Translations under genes and position numbers: made by a program
Shown here: positions 1 to 6,598 of the stretch, piece by piece
Layout of the letters: each line of letters opens with the position of its first letter
How positions within the stretch are numbered: position 1 is the first letter of the stretch
The notes under the pieces: generated by a model
Told to the model about the DNA's origin: nothing
Database searches by the model: none
What the model saw: the letters and a program-made list of their open reading frames with translations, nothing else
NCBI GenBank assembly: GCA_002332715.1
Contig: DDBE01000030.1
Coordinates: forward strand, 4,840-19,269
Origin: Flavobacteriales bacterium UBA2040
GTDB lineage: Bacteria > Bacteroidota > Bacteroidia > Flavobacteriales_D > Crocinitomicaceae
Length of the DNA: 14,430 nt
Reading direction: 5' to 3'

Positions 1-1
1 C

Positions 2-79
2 CGAATTGCGGTGAAAGCAATTATTGCTCTCGGTTTGGCTATAATCGGAACAGCGATTTTGGTATTGGTCGTAATTTAA
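2..79 (+). CDS. C-terminal tail of a membrane protein (5' end outside window)
   Basis: An open frame enters from the left edge and closes with TAA at 77-79. Its 25 codons read RIAVKAIIALGLAI and continue with a run of Ile, Leu, Val and Ala to the end. This is one hydrophobic membrane-spanning segment at the extreme C terminus, preceded by Arg and Lys. It converges on the YgjV-like gene, whose stop lies only 4 bp away, so no room is left for a separate terminator. The family cannot be told from so little sequence. The hydrophobic pattern and the tight fit to its neighbour argue that it is real coding sequence rather than chance. Confidence 0.5.
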   Translation, partial: RIAVKAIIALGLAIIGTAILVLVVI

Positions 80-83
80 AAGC

Positions 84-290
84 TTAGTTCTTTTTGATAA
101 AGAGGTAATACAAATTCACCAAAACGATTGCTGCATTGGTAATCAGAATTGGGAAAGAGCCTAACAAAGCACCATAAACTATAAATATCGCACAGCCCAA
201 TGTGTTTACCCAACGCAATTTCTTGATATCCTTCATCATGAAAGAAATCAACAAAATGGCCATTGCAACATAGCCGATAGCATCAATCAT
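84..290 (-). CDS. Small YgjV-like / CBU_0592-type inner membrane protein
   Basis: This 68-residue protein is almost entirely hydrophobic, with three probable membrane helices (about residues 3-18, 27-43 and 47-64) separated by short charged turns such as KDIKKLRW. The pattern of an N-terminal helix, a K/R-rich turn, WVNTLGC, a helix, and a final helix ending in YLFIKKN fits the small YgjV-like proteins common in Bacteroidota. Its biochemical role is not known. The ATG overlaps the end of the DUF1456 gene by 8 bp, so the two are very probably co-transcribed and translationally coupled. It is the last gene of the minus-strand series. Family assignment is from memory of sequence character; membrane location is firm. 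Confidence 0.7.
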   Translation of the reverse strand: MIDAIGYVAMAILLISFMMKDIKKLRWVNTLGCAIFIVYGALLGSFPILITNAAIVLVNLYYLFIKKN

Positions 291-747
291 TTTCCTTGTA
301 TTTTAGTTGAAGTCCGTGCAGAAAATTACGCATGATTTGGTCTTTGCACTCACGGTAATGTCTGTGTTCTGGACGACGGAAAAAAGCACTCAATTCTGAC
401 TTTGAAAAACGAAAATCGGCCAAATCGAGAACATCTAAAATATCCTCATCACGCATGTTTAAGGCAATTTTCAATTTGCGGAAAATCATATTGTTATCCG
501 TCTTTTTCTCTGGAGCAGGTTGTTCGCCTTCGCGTTTTCCACGATTCTTGTTGATGAAACCATTCAAGAAAGCCGCAAGATATTTATCTCCCAAGTTTTT
601 GTATGCTTCGTCCTCCTCTTTTTTCATCCAATCACTGATTTCGGCTCTAGTAGCTTCTATTCCACCTGAACGAAATAAGTCCATGACTTTGTCATCGTTC
701 AAATCAAAAGTAAATCGTAAGCGCCGAAGAATATCGTTATTTGTCAT
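283..747 (-). CDS. DUF1456 / YehS family protein
   Basis: The 154-residue protein has two homologous halves, each about 60 residues: NNDILRRLRFTFDLNDDKVM near the N terminus and NNMIFRKLKIALNMRDEDIL starting near residue 85. Each half continues into a Glu/Ser-rich helix and ends with an FLNGF or FLHGL helix. This duplicated layout is the DUF1456 (YehS) family, a soluble cytoplasmic protein of unknown function and usual length 150-160 residues. A lysine/glutamate-rich linker (about 67-85, KNRGKREGEQPAPEKK) joins the halves. It begins with ATG 15 bp after the true end of the HutD frame and overlaps the YgjV-like gene by 8 bp, so it sits inside an operon. The family assignment is confident; the function is not known. 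Confidence 0.85.
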   Translation of the reverse strand: MTNNDILRRLRFTFDLNDDKVMDLFRSGGIEATRAEISDWMKKEEDEAYKNLGDKYLAAFLNGFINKNRGKREGEQPAPEKKTDNNMIFRKLKIALNMRDEDILDVLDLADFRFSKSELSAFFRRPEHRHYRECKDQIMRNFLHGLQLKYKEND

Positions 748-762
748 AATCTACGGGCTAAA

Positions 763-1338
763 TTAATCTTTTTTAAAGGATAGTTCGGAAATAAGCAGCA
801 TACTATTCTTCGTCATTAACAAGTAGACTTCATTTGGACAATTTTGGATTAGAAATGTTTCGCCCGGTTGAATAGTTTGACCGAGCACCTCAAAGGCACC
901 ACTCTAACAATAAATCAACAAAAATTCGGAGGATGGAAAAGGTTTGTAACTTATAATTTCAGTTTTAGAATAAGTCGCAACCGTTAGATTTGCTTTGAGA
1001 CTTTTCCTATAAATCAAATTGAAATCAATGCATTTTCCTGCTGCGCTTGTTTCAGATGCACCGTCGAAATGAAAAAGTTCGAGTGGATTTATTTTTTTCG
1101 GAGCGTTTCCGTTGCTCGTTAATTCTAAACCAGAATTGAGTGGTGTGAAAAATCGATTGTACCCTTCGAACTTCGAAAAATCCGATTTATCCGTTTCTAT
1201 ACAAGCCGAACTTATTCGAAAATAGAAGTCACGTTCAGACAATGAAGCACCATCCGGATAGATGAATATTTGGGATGTCGTGCCGCCCGTCCATTCGTTT
1301 TGGACGTAATCTGAGGGTCTTAATATTTTTGTTTTCAT
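763..1338 (-). pseudogene. HutD/Ves family cupin, interrupted by in-frame TAG
   Basis: HutD/Ves proteins are cupin-fold proteins of about 190 residues whose biochemical role is unclear. The start chosen is ATG at 1336-1338, giving MKTKILRPSDYVQNEWTGG, which matches the usual family opening (R-x-x-DY then a W-x-GG-T-T segment). An upstream codon at 1368 would overlap the preceding gene, and AAAGGAAAA lies just before the chosen ATG. The frame meets TAG at 904-906 after 144 codons (EFLLIYC, stop). Reading on in the same frame gives 46 more codons, SGAFEVLGQTIQPGETFLIQ and onward to TAA at 763-765. These residues look exactly like the missing last cupin strands. The restored length would be 191 residues, the family norm. 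The interruption is therefore one substitution, not a frameshift. A truncated 144-residue protein could still be made. No hut genes are adjacent. Confidence 0.8.
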
Positions 1339-1345
1339 TTTTCCT

Positions 1346-2059
1346 TTAATAAAATATAATTTCACCACTCCCCGACTTACCGTTTTCGACTACCGTTGCT
1401 GGATTACCGTAGACCTCTATGTTTCCTTCTCCTTTCATATCATATTCAATAGCGCCGGTCACATTCACTTCGCATTTTCCTTTGGAACTATTTTCGACAA
1501 GGCAATAATTCGTCACCAAATTTTTCGCATCGACCGAGAAGATGGCGGTATTCCAAATTTTTAATTGCTGCGTTGCACCTCGCAAAGTCATTTTTCCACC
1601 GCAAGGATAATTGTTGTAATAATAGAACACATTGCAATTCAATTCTAAATCGGCAAAATTACCTTTGCTTTTGAGGATAATTCCAAACTCTAGTGAGGTG
1701 ATAGCATTTCCCGTTGAAATGTTGCACGTTTCCAGTGCTTCTACCAATTTTAAAGGTGTAGAATGAATGATGACTTTTACGCTTTTTGTTTTGGGTTTGG
1801 CGAACTTTGATTTTAAGGTGTTTTCTATTTGCAGCACGCCATTTTCAATTTTAAATTCTACCGCATCAACCGTTTTTTCAAATCCAATAACCTCGACGAA
1901 GAACGATGTATCTTCCACCAATTCAACATCCATTGGACTAAGTAAAAGTATCTCCTCAAAAGCCGATAACTCGATGGTTTTGGTTGATTCAAGATTATTC
2001 TTTTTACACCCAATTAGAATGAAAAGGATAAGAACGGATATGTATTTAGTTCTTACCAT
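1346..2059 (-). CDS. DUF2807 (GIN domain) lipoprotein
   Basis: The 237-residue protein opens with KYISVLILFILIGCKKN, a type II signal peptide with lipobox LIGC and acylated Cys at residue 18. After a short linker comes a repetitive beta-strand region (about 30-237) rich in short strand-turn units such as NISTGNAITSLEF and GAIEYDMKGEGNIEVYGNPA. It ends in GKSGSGEIIFY. This is the DUF2807 (putative auto-transporter adhesin head, GIN) fold, a right-handed beta-helix common in Bacteroidota envelope lipoproteins. No enzymatic role is known. The ATG lies inside the last codons of the PagL-like gene (7 bp overlap), which implies translational coupling and perhaps a shared envelope role. The HutD gene follows after 7 bp. 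Confidence 0.8.
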   Translation of the reverse strand: MVRTKYISVLILFILIGCKKNNLESTKTIELSAFEEILLLSPMDVELVEDTSFFVEVIGFEKTVDAVEFKIENGVLQIENTLKSKFAKPKTKSVKVIIHSTPLKLVEALETCNISTGNAITSLEFGIILKSKGNFADLELNCNVFYYYNNYPCGGKMTLRGATQQLKIWNTAIFSVDAKNLVTNYCLVENSSKGKCEVNVTGAIEYDMKGEGNIEVYGNPATVVENGKSGSGEIIFY

Positions 2060-3144
2060 TTTATACCAAATCCGAGTTCAGGAAAATCCAAAATGTGCAA
2101 ATGAGACTTCATCGCAATGCGCAACAAAAAACGGTCATTCAATTGAAACTGAACTATTCCCCGGTTATACATAGTTTTCTTTAATCCCTTATTGATGAGT
2201 CCGAGGTAAATTCCTTCTTGGAGAATTAAGCTAAAACGATTATAAACAAATTCCTGAGAAATGTGCAATCCAGTTTGAAAATCGTCGGGTTGAGAGAAAG
2301 TTTCGCCTCTTGATTCCATTTGTGTTTTAATGCTTTGATCGAAGAAAACATCGGCCCCAATACCCAAATGCACACCTCTAAAAAATTCACGATTAATTCC
2401 GCCCGTCAGAGACGAAGTATAAAAGAATTTCGACGAAAGTGCTCGTGTTTGTTTCGCTCCCGCACTCAGAACTGCTTCAAAATTATTCTTTCGTTCATGA
2501 GCCGAAAGCTTCGTTTTATTTTTCTTCTCAATTTCACCTAGTGCAAATTGTAAACCAGCAAAGAGAGTCGCGTTGTTCAATCCTAAATTTGGATCGGCGG
2601 TATTTCCATTTGAAAAATGATCGAAGGCAAGACCGGCATTCGCTTTCCAATTCTCCGTTATTTGATAACTCATTCCTACACGGGAATTGAAATGCACATT
2701 AAAGTTGGAACCGATTCCAACATTCTTATAGTTGTCTTCTAAGTGAAACTTTTTGGTGATATACCCAAGTCCTATTCCGGTTTGATTGAAAATCTTCCAC
2801 TTTTCAGTTGATATGAAATTTACCTTAAAGAAATAATTGGCCGCCAACGCTTTACCCAGGATAGCATCGTTTCCTAAAGAGGTGTAGAATAATGAGAAAC
2901 CATATTCTGGAAATTTATACAAATGTTCCCACTCATTTTTTCCTGTCGTTTGTTTGGCAAAATCTAGGGTGATACTTTGAGCGTAATCGTTCGTTAAATA
3001 ATTGATGAAAGAATATTCTGGAATGGCAAAACCACGCTGATAATGTGCAGAAATACTTGAATTCTTTAGAAAATTTTTCTGTGCATTCGCTTGAAAAGAA
3101 AACAGCAAAACAATTGAAAAGAAAAGGTTACTCGAAAATTTCAA
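2053..3144 (-). CDS. PagL-like acyloxyacyl hydrolase (lipid A 3-O-deacylase family), double length
   Basis: This outer-membrane beta-barrel enzyme family removes the 3-O-linked acyl chain from lipid A. A signal peptide occupies residues 1-21 (cleavage after FQANA). The first half (about 30-205) has alternating aromatic strands, and LAFDHFSNGNTADPNLGLN near 172-190 holds the expected catalytic His176 and Ser178 of the PagL H-x-S-N motif. A charged linker (206-222, EKKNKTKLSAHERK) leads to a second stretch of strands (223-363) ending SHLHILDFPELGFGIKW, a typical barrel-closing end. Bacterial PagL enzymes are around 150-190 residues, so this 363-residue protein is about twice that, though I recall similar lengths in Bacteroidota. 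The start is TTG at 3142-3144; no ATG lies close by. It is 39 bp after the Nfu gene and overlaps the DUF2807 gene by 7 bp. Confidence 0.82.
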   Translation of the reverse strand: MKFSSNLFFSIVLLFSFQANAQKNFLKNSSISAHYQRGFAIPEYSFINYLTNDYAQSITLDFAKQTTGKNEWEHLYKFPEYGFSLFYTSLGNDAILGKALAANYFFKVNFISTEKWKIFNQTGIGLGYITKKFHLEDNYKNVGIGSNFNVHFNSRVGMSYQITENWKANAGLAFDHFSNGNTADPNLGLNNATLFAGLQFALGEIEKKNKTKLSAHERKNNFEAVLSAGAKQTRALSSKFFYTSSLTGGINREFFRGVHLGIGADVFFDQSIKTQMESRGETFSQPDDFQTGLHISQEFVYNRFSLILQEGIYLGLINKGLKKTMYNRGIVQFQLNDRFLLRIAMKSHLHILDFPELGFGIKW

Positions 3145-3183
3145 TGCTTAATTTTTACTCTAAAATAGAGAAAAGAGGGGAGA

Positions 3184-3438
3184 TTACGCTTCTAGAATAA
3201 CTGCCTCGACACCAATAATTTCGGGAGCGGCTTTTTTTAGTGCTTCTTCAACTCCAGCTTTCAAGGTCATTTGACTCATTGAACAATCGCTACACGCGCC
3301 CAATAATTGAATTTGAGCCACACCTTTATCGGTAATGTCCACCAATTTCATGTCGCCACCATCTGCTTCGAAAAATGGACGAAGAGATGCTAAGACATCA
3401 TTTATTCTATTGGTTAATTCTAATTTGTTAAAACTCAT
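3184..3438 (-). CDS. NifU C-terminal-domain (Nfu-type) Fe-S cluster protein
   Basis: This 84-residue protein is a stand-alone Nfu domain, which holds and delivers iron-sulfur clusters to apo-proteins in the cytoplasm. The hallmark is GACSDCSMSQMTLKAGVE, with Cys49 and Cys52 as the C-x-x-C cluster ligands. PFFEADGGDMKLV upstream and the closing IIGVEAVI are also typical. The A-type degenerate scaffold found in larger NfuA proteins is absent, as in many Bacteroidota. Its ATG overlaps the TGA of mrp in the ATGA arrangement (4 bp), so the two proteins are very probably made together. This pairing suggests cooperation in Fe-S transfer, supplying a cysteine pair that the Mrp here lacks (inference). 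Confidence 0.92.
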   Translation of the reverse strand: MSFNKLELTNRINDVLASLRPFFEADGGDMKLVDITDKGVAQIQLLGACSDCSMSQMTLKAGVEEALKKAAPEIIGVEAVILEA

Positions 3439-4523
3439 GCGTTTGTCTTTTGGGCTGTTTTTGCTTTCAGCACCTTTAAATTCTCAATAAAAGTACGAAC
3501 TAATTCATCAAATGCATTTCCTGAGATGCTATTTTCTTGGAAAACCGCGGGACGACCAGCATCACCAGCCTCTCTCACACTTTGCACCAAAGGAATATGT
3601 CCTAAAAAGGGAACTTCCATTCCAGCAGCAAGATTCTTAGCGCCATCACGACCGAAAAGGTAATACTTGTTATCTGGCAACTCAGCAGGCGTGAACCAGG
3701 ACATATTTTCAACAATTCCAATTACCGGAACATTGATGCTGTCCATTCTAAACATATTTACTCCACGGCGCGCATCGGCCAGAGCAACTTCTTGAGGAGT
3801 ACTAACGACTACTGCACCATCTAAAGGAACGGTTTGCACCAAACTCAGATGAATATCACCTGTACCAGGAGGAAGATCGATTAATAAATAATCCAATTCG
3901 CCCCAGTGTGCATCGGTAAACATTTGCGTCAGTGCTTTTGCAGCCATTGGTCCTCGCCATACCACAGCGTTATCCGCCTCCGTAAAAAACCCGATAGAAA
4001 GAATGGAAATTCCGTAAGCGACAACAGGTGTAATTTTCGGAGTGCCTTCTACTTCAATCATCGTCGGGCGTTGATTAACCACATCGAACATGGTTGGAAT
4101 AGATGGGCCATAAATATCCGCATCAACGATTCCGACTTTAAAACCCATTTTAGCCAATCCACCAGCTAAATTTGCCGTTACCGTAGATTTTCCGACGCCT
4201 CCCTTACCAGAAGCAATAGCAATAATGTTCTTCACATCTGGCAATATCTTTCTGTGGGCAGATTGTTCTTCCGAACTTGCGCCTTTCACTTCTGCTTGAA
4301 CAGCAATTTCATCACCAAAAGCTCGTTTTAAATTAAAATCGAGCGCTTCTTTCATTCTCTTTCGAGCGTGCAGAGCGGGGTTTGAAACCGTAACGGTTAC
4401 ATTTATGGATGCATTGGTATACGATATATCTTGAACGAAATTTAATGAAACAATATCTTTTTTGAGGTCTGGTTCAAGGATTCCACCTAGAACGGAGAGT
4501 ATATTTTCACGATTGATTTCCAT
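3435..4523 (-). CDS. mrp: Mrp/ApbC family ATPase, probable Fe-S cluster carrier, cysteine-free
   Basis: Mrp/ApbC/NBP35 proteins are dimeric cytoplasmic ATPases that carry Fe-S clusters to target proteins. The N-terminal 80 residues form a MIP18/DUF59 domain (VSNPALHARKRMKEALDF). The ParA/MinD-like ATPase domain follows: deviant Walker A SGKGGVGKST (105-114), switch I region DADIYGPSIPTMF (134-146), Walker B YLLIDLPPGTGD (212-223). Length 362 is normal. The bacterial signature after VENMS usually contains C-x-x-C; here it reads VENMSWFTPAELPDNKYYLF, and I find no cysteine anywhere in the protein. As I recall, Bacteroidota homologues share this W-F-T-P-x-E-L-P version. The ATG start is 30 nt or so downstream of a strong promoter match at 4559-4589. 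The downstream nfu gene overlaps by 4 bp. Confidence 0.93.
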   Translation of the reverse strand: MEINRENILSVLGGILEPDLKKDIVSLNFVQDISYTNASINVTVTVSNPALHARKRMKEALDFNLKRAFGDEIAVQAEVKGASSEEQSAHRKILPDVKNIIAIASGKGGVGKSTVTANLAGGLAKMGFKVGIVDADIYGPSIPTMFDVVNQRPTMIEVEGTPKITPVVAYGISILSIGFFTEADNAVVWRGPMAAKALTQMFTDAHWGELDYLLIDLPPGTGDIHLSLVQTVPLDGAVVVSTPQEVALADARRGVNMFRMDSINVPVIGIVENMSWFTPAELPDNKYYLFGRDGAKNLAAGMEVPFLGHIPLVQSVREAGDAGRPAVFQENSISGNAFDELVRTFIENLKVLKAKTAQKTNA

Positions 4524-4558
4524 GGTAATTATTGTGCTTGATTGATGTTAAGCAGGCG

Positions 4559-4589
4559 CAAATTTACCAATAAACAAAGGAATGAGAAA
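4559..4589 (-). promoter_or_regulatory. Bacteroidota-type promoter of mrp
   Basis: On the minus strand TTTC (4589-4586) is followed after 19 nt by TAAATTTG (4566-4559), a perfect TAnnTTTG -7 element. Transcription would begin near 4553, giving a leader of about 30 nt before the mrp ATG. It likely drives mrp and nfu and perhaps the genes beyond. The -33 element has one mismatch to TTTG. Confidence 0.6.
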
Positions 4590-4605
4590 GAGGTGCACTA
4601 AAAAA

Positions 4606-5193
4606 CTATTTGTTGGCTTTGACAGAACGGATTGTCTTCGCCATTAATTCAATGATTACAAATTCATAACCTTCGTCGCGACTTCGGAATTCATAGGTTA
4701 TACCATCAATTACTTTTTCTGCAAAAACATGGTAAGTTATATGAGGCACACCAACTGATTTTGGAGCATTTTTAACTCCATCCACCTTTAATTTTGTTTC
4801 ATAAACAATAAAATCCGGTTCGTCTATTAAATATTTGATTTCGTAAATTTCAAGATCTTGATTTTGACTTTTCTTGTCGGCAACCAAGCCACGGTTTGCT
4901 CCCCAGTCTTCGATGTGCACTTGAAAATTTGGACCGATTTCAACATCCCATTTAAAACCATCCTCCTCATGAAGGACAGAAGGCTTAGTCGATGCGCCAA
5001 TATTTGCTGTTGCATCGGGAAGCATCATATTAGCATTAATATCGAAAGGACTTAAATCAAATTTTTGAAAGACGTCGTAGTTATCACTCAAATCAATAAC
5101 ATCGCTGTCATCAGTAGATTCCTCTTTGCATTGGGTAAATAAAAAACCAACCAGAATAAATACGAAAGCTACCGAACAATTCTTCAGAATCAT
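4606..5193 (-). CDS. Unrecognised lipoprotein
   Basis: I chose ATG at 5191-5193 (195 residues); a TTG four codons earlier is also possible. The protein starts MILKNCSVAFVFILVGFLF and continues TQC-KEES, a lipoprotein signal with acylated Cys22. The lipobox (F-T-Q-C) is looser than the standard one, as Bacteroidota often allow. After an acidic linker (EESTDDSDVIDLSDNYD) the rest is a soluble domain of about 150 residues with regular strands (FQVHIEDWGANRG, DLEIYEIKYLIDEPDFIVYE, ITYEFRSRDEGYEFVIIELM). It ends in KTIRSVKANK. I do not recognise the family. It has its own promoter match at 5242-5272, and mrp has a separate promoter 3' of it, so it may be transcribed alone. It is divergent from the CarH-like gene, sharing a short intergenic region. 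Confidence 0.8.
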   Translation of the reverse strand: MILKNCSVAFVFILVGFLFTQCKEESTDDSDVIDLSDNYDVFQKFDLSPFDINANMMLPDATANIGASTKPSVLHEEDGFKWDVEIGPNFQVHIEDWGANRGLVADKKSQNQDLEIYEIKYLIDEPDFIVYETKLKVDGVKNAPKSVGVPHITYHVFAEKVIDGITYEFRSRDEGYEFVIIELMAKTIRSVKANK

Positions 5194-5241
5194 CTGTTTA
5201 AACAAGGATTTATTTAACGATATATATGACTCATGTCAAAA

Positions 5242-5272
5242 CAAATATAAATGAATTAATTTTAATCCGAAA
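5242..5272 (-). promoter_or_regulatory. Bacteroidota-type promoter of the lipoprotein gene
   Basis: On the minus strand TTTC (5272-5269) is followed after 19 nt by TATATTTG (5249-5242), a perfect TAnnTTTG. Transcription would begin near 5237, about 44 nt before the chosen ATG. It has the same TTTC-N19-TAnnTTTG form as the mrp promoter. Because it lies in the space shared with the divergent MerR gene, that regulator could act here (inference; no operator repeat was convincing). Confidence 0.55.
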
Positions 5273-5304
5273 TATTAATGAAAGAGAACTAAAAGTTTGG
5301 CTCA

Positions 5305-6180
5305 ATGGGAGAATATAAAATAAAAGATATTGAAACGCTAACAGGCATCAAATCTCATACAATACGGATATGGGAGAAGCGTTATGGCATATTGAAACCA
5401 AAGCGAACTGACACCAAAATTAGAACGTATTCTGAAACCGATTTGACTACTATATTAAACGTAGCCATCTTAAATAAGAATGGTTGGAAAATTTCTCACA
5501 TAGCGGAAATAAACGAAGGAGAGAGAAACGGGAAAGTGCGTGAGTTGCATTCTGCAGGTAAAACGGATGTCTATTTCGAAAAGCTTTTGCTCGCGCTCAT
5601 TGAATTGGATGAATCTTGTTTCGAAGAAACTATTGGACAATTGATAGAAGAGCATGGCTTAGAAAAAACATTCTCAAATCATCTCGTTCAATTTTTAGAA
5701 AGAATAGGAATTATGTGGATTACTGGTACGATAAATCCTGGACAAGAGCATTTCATTACTCATTTAATTCGGCAAAAATTAATCTCAGAAACTGCTCTGC
5801 TTCCTGTGCCTGATCCAAAATCTCCTAAAGTTTTACTGTTTTTGCCGGAGTATGAGTGGCACGAACTGAGTTTACTTTTTTATCATTATATGTTAAGAAG
5901 TAATGGTGTGCATTCCTTTTATTTGGGACAAAGCTTGCCGTATGATGCAGTCATAGAATGCGTAGAGCGCTTGAATCCGAAAGCATTGCTTACATCAGTT
6001 TTGACTGCCACCGAGACTGACTATTACGAGAATTTATTTAAGAAAATGCGAAAGGATTTAGGTGACTTACCTATCTATGCTGGAGGATATCAAGTGAAAA
6101 TGAATGAGAGTAAATTAAAAAAATTCATACACCCTGTGCACAATACCAAAGATTTAGAAGCCTTGTACTGCATCAAATAA
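5305..6180 (+). CDS. CarH/LitR-type MerR regulator with B12-binding domain
   Basis: The 291-residue protein has a MerR winged helix-turn-helix (about 4-70: YKIKDIETLTGIKSHTIRIW, EKRYGILKP, then R-T-Y-SETDL), a helical B12-binding linker domain (about 85-165) and a Rossmann-like cobalamin-binding domain (about 172-290). In CarH the light sensor uses W131, E141 and H142 over adenosylcobalamin and H177 below. Here W138, E148 and H149 keep the same spacing (WITGTINPGQEH), and H186 in PEYEWHELS fits the lower ligand. The family represses light-induced genes, often carotenoid synthesis, in the dark. No carotenoid, photolyase or cobalamin gene is in view, so targets are unknown. The gene is divergent from the lipoprotein and its stop overlaps the convergent hypothetical gene by 8 bp. 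ATG at 5305 is preceded by no clear ribosome site. Confidence 0.88.
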   Translation: MGEYKIKDIETLTGIKSHTIRIWEKRYGILKPKRTDTKIRTYSETDLTTILNVAILNKNGWKISHIAEINEGERNGKVRELHSAGKTDVYFEKLLLALIELDESCFEETIGQLIEEHGLEKTFSNHLVQFLERIGIMWITGTINPGQEHFITHLIRQKLISETALLPVPDPKSPKVLLFLPEYEWHELSLLFYHYMLRSNGVHSFYLGQSLPYDAVIECVERLNPKALLTSVLTATETDYYENLFKKMRKDLGDLPIYAGGYQVKMNESKLKKFIHPVHNTKDLEALYCIK

Positions 6181-6583
6181 TCATTACCCCTCTTGCGTTC
6201 AATTTTGTAATATGTTTTATGTTCTTTTCCTGAATGGTTTCAGGAAGAAAAACGAATTTCTTGTCATACATCTTATCCTCAATCCAAAAACTTACCCAAT
6301 ACTCGTTTGCCAGCCCAAAAACATCCGGCATTATCGGTTCAACTTTCGCGATTTCTTCAGGAAGCATCACTTCAATACAGCGCCGAAGTGTTGATGTCTC
6401 CACCTTTTCGCCCGTATTTGCGTTATTGCCATATCCTTTGCTGGTTATGATAATTCCTTCAATGATATCTTCTCTGAAATTTGCCAAGAACACGTTATAG
6501 ATTTTTTCGTTGGTTTTCGTCAATTCTTCAATTATAGCAACACCAATATTCTCAACTTTGGGACCAAATAATTCTTCTCGCAT
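6173..6583 (-). CDS. Conserved hypothetical protein of Bacteroidota
   Basis: ATG at 6581-6583 gives 136 residues starting MREELFGPKVENIGVAIIEE. An upstream TTG at 6601 is unlikely because it lies within the promoter's -7 element. The protein looks soluble and cytoplasmic. Conserved-looking stretches include GIIITSKGYG, TSTLRRCIEVMLPEEIAKVE, FGLANEYWVSFWIEDKMYDK and KKFVFLPETIQ. I recall closely similar Bacteroidota proteins of about 135-140 residues, sometimes annotated, without visible basis, as a phenylalanyl-tRNA synthetase subunit. No synthetase motif is visible here, so that name should not be used. The stop codon overlaps the stop region of the convergent CarH-like gene by 8 bp. Function unknown. 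Confidence 0.8.
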   Translation of the reverse strand: MREELFGPKVENIGVAIIEELTKTNEKIYNVFLANFREDIIEGIIITSKGYGNNANTGEKVETSTLRRCIEVMLPEEIAKVEPIMPDVFGLANEYWVSFWIEDKMYDKKFVFLPETIQEKNIKHITKLNARGVMII

Positions 6584-6598
6584 GGCAATAATTTTGGG

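Noticed and set aside
904..906. TAG in HutD as a recoded codon (pyrrolysine or programmed readthrough)
   Set aside because: No supporting element was seen, and other genes here (mrp-upstream lipoprotein, DUF2459, hydrolase) use TAG as a normal stop. A nonsense change is simpler.
1767..2174. 135-codon plus-strand open frame across the DUF2807/PagL-like junction
   Set aside because: Antisense to two recognised genes; low-complexity Ser/Thr-rich product with no recognisable feature.
3158..3170. Short palindrome CTCTAAAATAGAG in the nfu/PagL-like gap as a terminator
   Set aside because: The stem is only 5 bp with a 3-base loop and no T-tract follows on the transcribed strand.
5226..5234. ATGACTCAT palindrome in the divergent region as a MerR operator
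   Set aside because: Only 4 bp per arm and a single copy; CarH-type operators are longer and usually repeated.
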